A stretch of DNA of 5,552 nucleotides from Candidatus Dependentiae bacterium (GTDB taxonomy: Bacteria > Babelota > Babeliae > Babelales > UASB340), in NCBI GenBank assembly GCA_018897535.1, contig JAHIKO010000048.1:1-5552 (forward strand). The letters run 5' to 3'. The position numbers and the translations under genes were made by a program. The notes under the pieces were generated by a model. It saw nothing but the letters and a program-made list of their open reading frames with translations. It did not search any database and was not told the origin of the DNA. Position 1 is the stretch's first letter. The number at the start of each line of letters is the position of its first letter. This document shows positions 5,038-5,552 of this stretch, piece after piece.

Positions 5038-5552
5038 ATGAATTTAAAAAACAAAACAATTTTTACTTTTTTAAGCGCACCCGGTGCAGGTAAAGGCACA
5101 TTAGCTCAGCAGGTATCTACAAATTTAAATTATATAGTTCTTTCAACCGGAGATTTATTCAGACAACATATAGCAAATCAAACGGAAATAGGTAAAGAAC
5201 TTAAAAGTTATATCGACAAAGGACAACTTGTTCCGGACGATTTAACAATAAATATGGTAAAAAAATGGCTTCTAGAACAAAAAGAATCTGAAAAATCAAT
5301 AATTTTAGATGGATGTCCAAGAACGGCATATCAAGCCCAAAAAATTCTTAACATAATTTCAAAAGATATGCCAAATTACAAATTCAGAGTTGTAAAATTG
5401 GAAATTCCTCAAGAAGAAATCACTCAACGATTGATAAATAGAAGATGCTGCCCAAATAAAAGCTGTCAGGCGGTTTATAACACTTCAATGCTGGAAATAG
5501 CATCCGGAAAATGTCCTAAATGCAAAACTGATTTAATTCAAAGACAAGATGA
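5038..5552 (+). CDS. adk: Adenylate kinase, zinc-type LID (partial, 3' end outside window)
   Basis: 171 codons are visible before the window edge; full-length long-form enzymes have about 210-220. The enzyme catalyses ATP + AMP = 2 ADP in the cytosol. Seen in order: P-loop SAPGAGKGT (13-21), LSTGDLFR (35-42, AMP site), GQLVPDDLTINMV (62-74), LDGCPRT (90-96, DGFPRT in most enzymes), and the LID domain starting RLINRR (131-136). The LID has Cys137, 138, 143, 159 and 162, then DLIQRQD at the edge, matching the Cys4 zinc LID of long bacterial enzymes but with C-x4-C instead of C-x2-C in the first pair. The first P-loop Gly is Ser13. The ATG is preceded by a modest ACAGGT (5026-5031 region; AGG 5027-5029) eight bases upstream, and the next internal Met is past the P-loop, so the start is secure. 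Confidence 0.95.
   Translation, partial: MNLKNKTIFTFLSAPGAGKGTLAQQVSTNLNYIVLSTGDLFRQHIANQTEIGKELKSYIDKGQLVPDDLTINMVKKWLLEQKESEKSIILDGCPRTAYQAQKILNIISKDMPNYKFRVVKLEIPQEEITQRLINRRCCPNKSCQAVYNTSMLEIASGKCPKCKTDLIQRQD

Overview
The window is strongly AT-rich and densely coded, with short intergenic gaps (61 to 183 bp). It comes from a bacterium using the standard code: TGG is used freely for Trp, and TGA ends the phosphatase at 4961 with no in-frame TGA inside the genes. Three of the five genes encode products with type I signal peptides or a lipobox. The other two are housekeeping genes cut by the window edges: the 3' end of secA (left) and the 5' two-thirds or more of adk (right). The base composition, secreted leucine-rich-repeat protein, secreted phosphatases and zinc-type adenylate kinase would suit a reduced-genome, host-associated or predatory lineage such as Candidatus Dependentiae (TM6). 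This is inference only; nothing here fixes the taxon.

Layout from left to right: the secA tail (+, 1-126) meets a small Lys/Cys-rich lipoprotein gene (-, 188-478) tail to tail, with a terminator hairpin between them. The lipoprotein gene diverges from a secreted protein gene (+, 654-1529) whose C-terminus carries leucine-rich repeats. That gene meets a secreted purple-acid-phosphatase-like metallophosphoesterase gene (-, 1530-3122) tail to tail with no intervening base. Their two stop codons sit at the centre of a perfect 34-bp palindrome that also encodes the same last four residues, QKRD, in both proteins. The metallophosphoesterase gene diverges across 183 bp from a secreted PafA-like alkaline phosphatase gene (+, 3306-4961), which is followed by adk (+, 5038 to the window end) with its own predicted promoter.

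The two divergent exported phosphatases form the clearest functional pair. Both would act outside the cytoplasm, probably releasing phosphate from organic esters. The PafA-like enzyme keeps every catalytic residue expected of its family, while the metallophosphoesterase has changes at two metal-site motifs. No Pho box was recognised between them.

The most unusual signals are: (i) the metallothionein-like, lipid-anchored Cys-rich tail; (ii) a 22-bp perfect inverted match between the secA tail and the lipoprotein gene that encodes QKKTRIE in the same frame in both; and (iii) the coding palindrome between the second convergent pair. Both tail-to-tail pairs in this short window therefore share C-terminal coding sequence in inverted orientation, which may reflect a local duplication process or chance.
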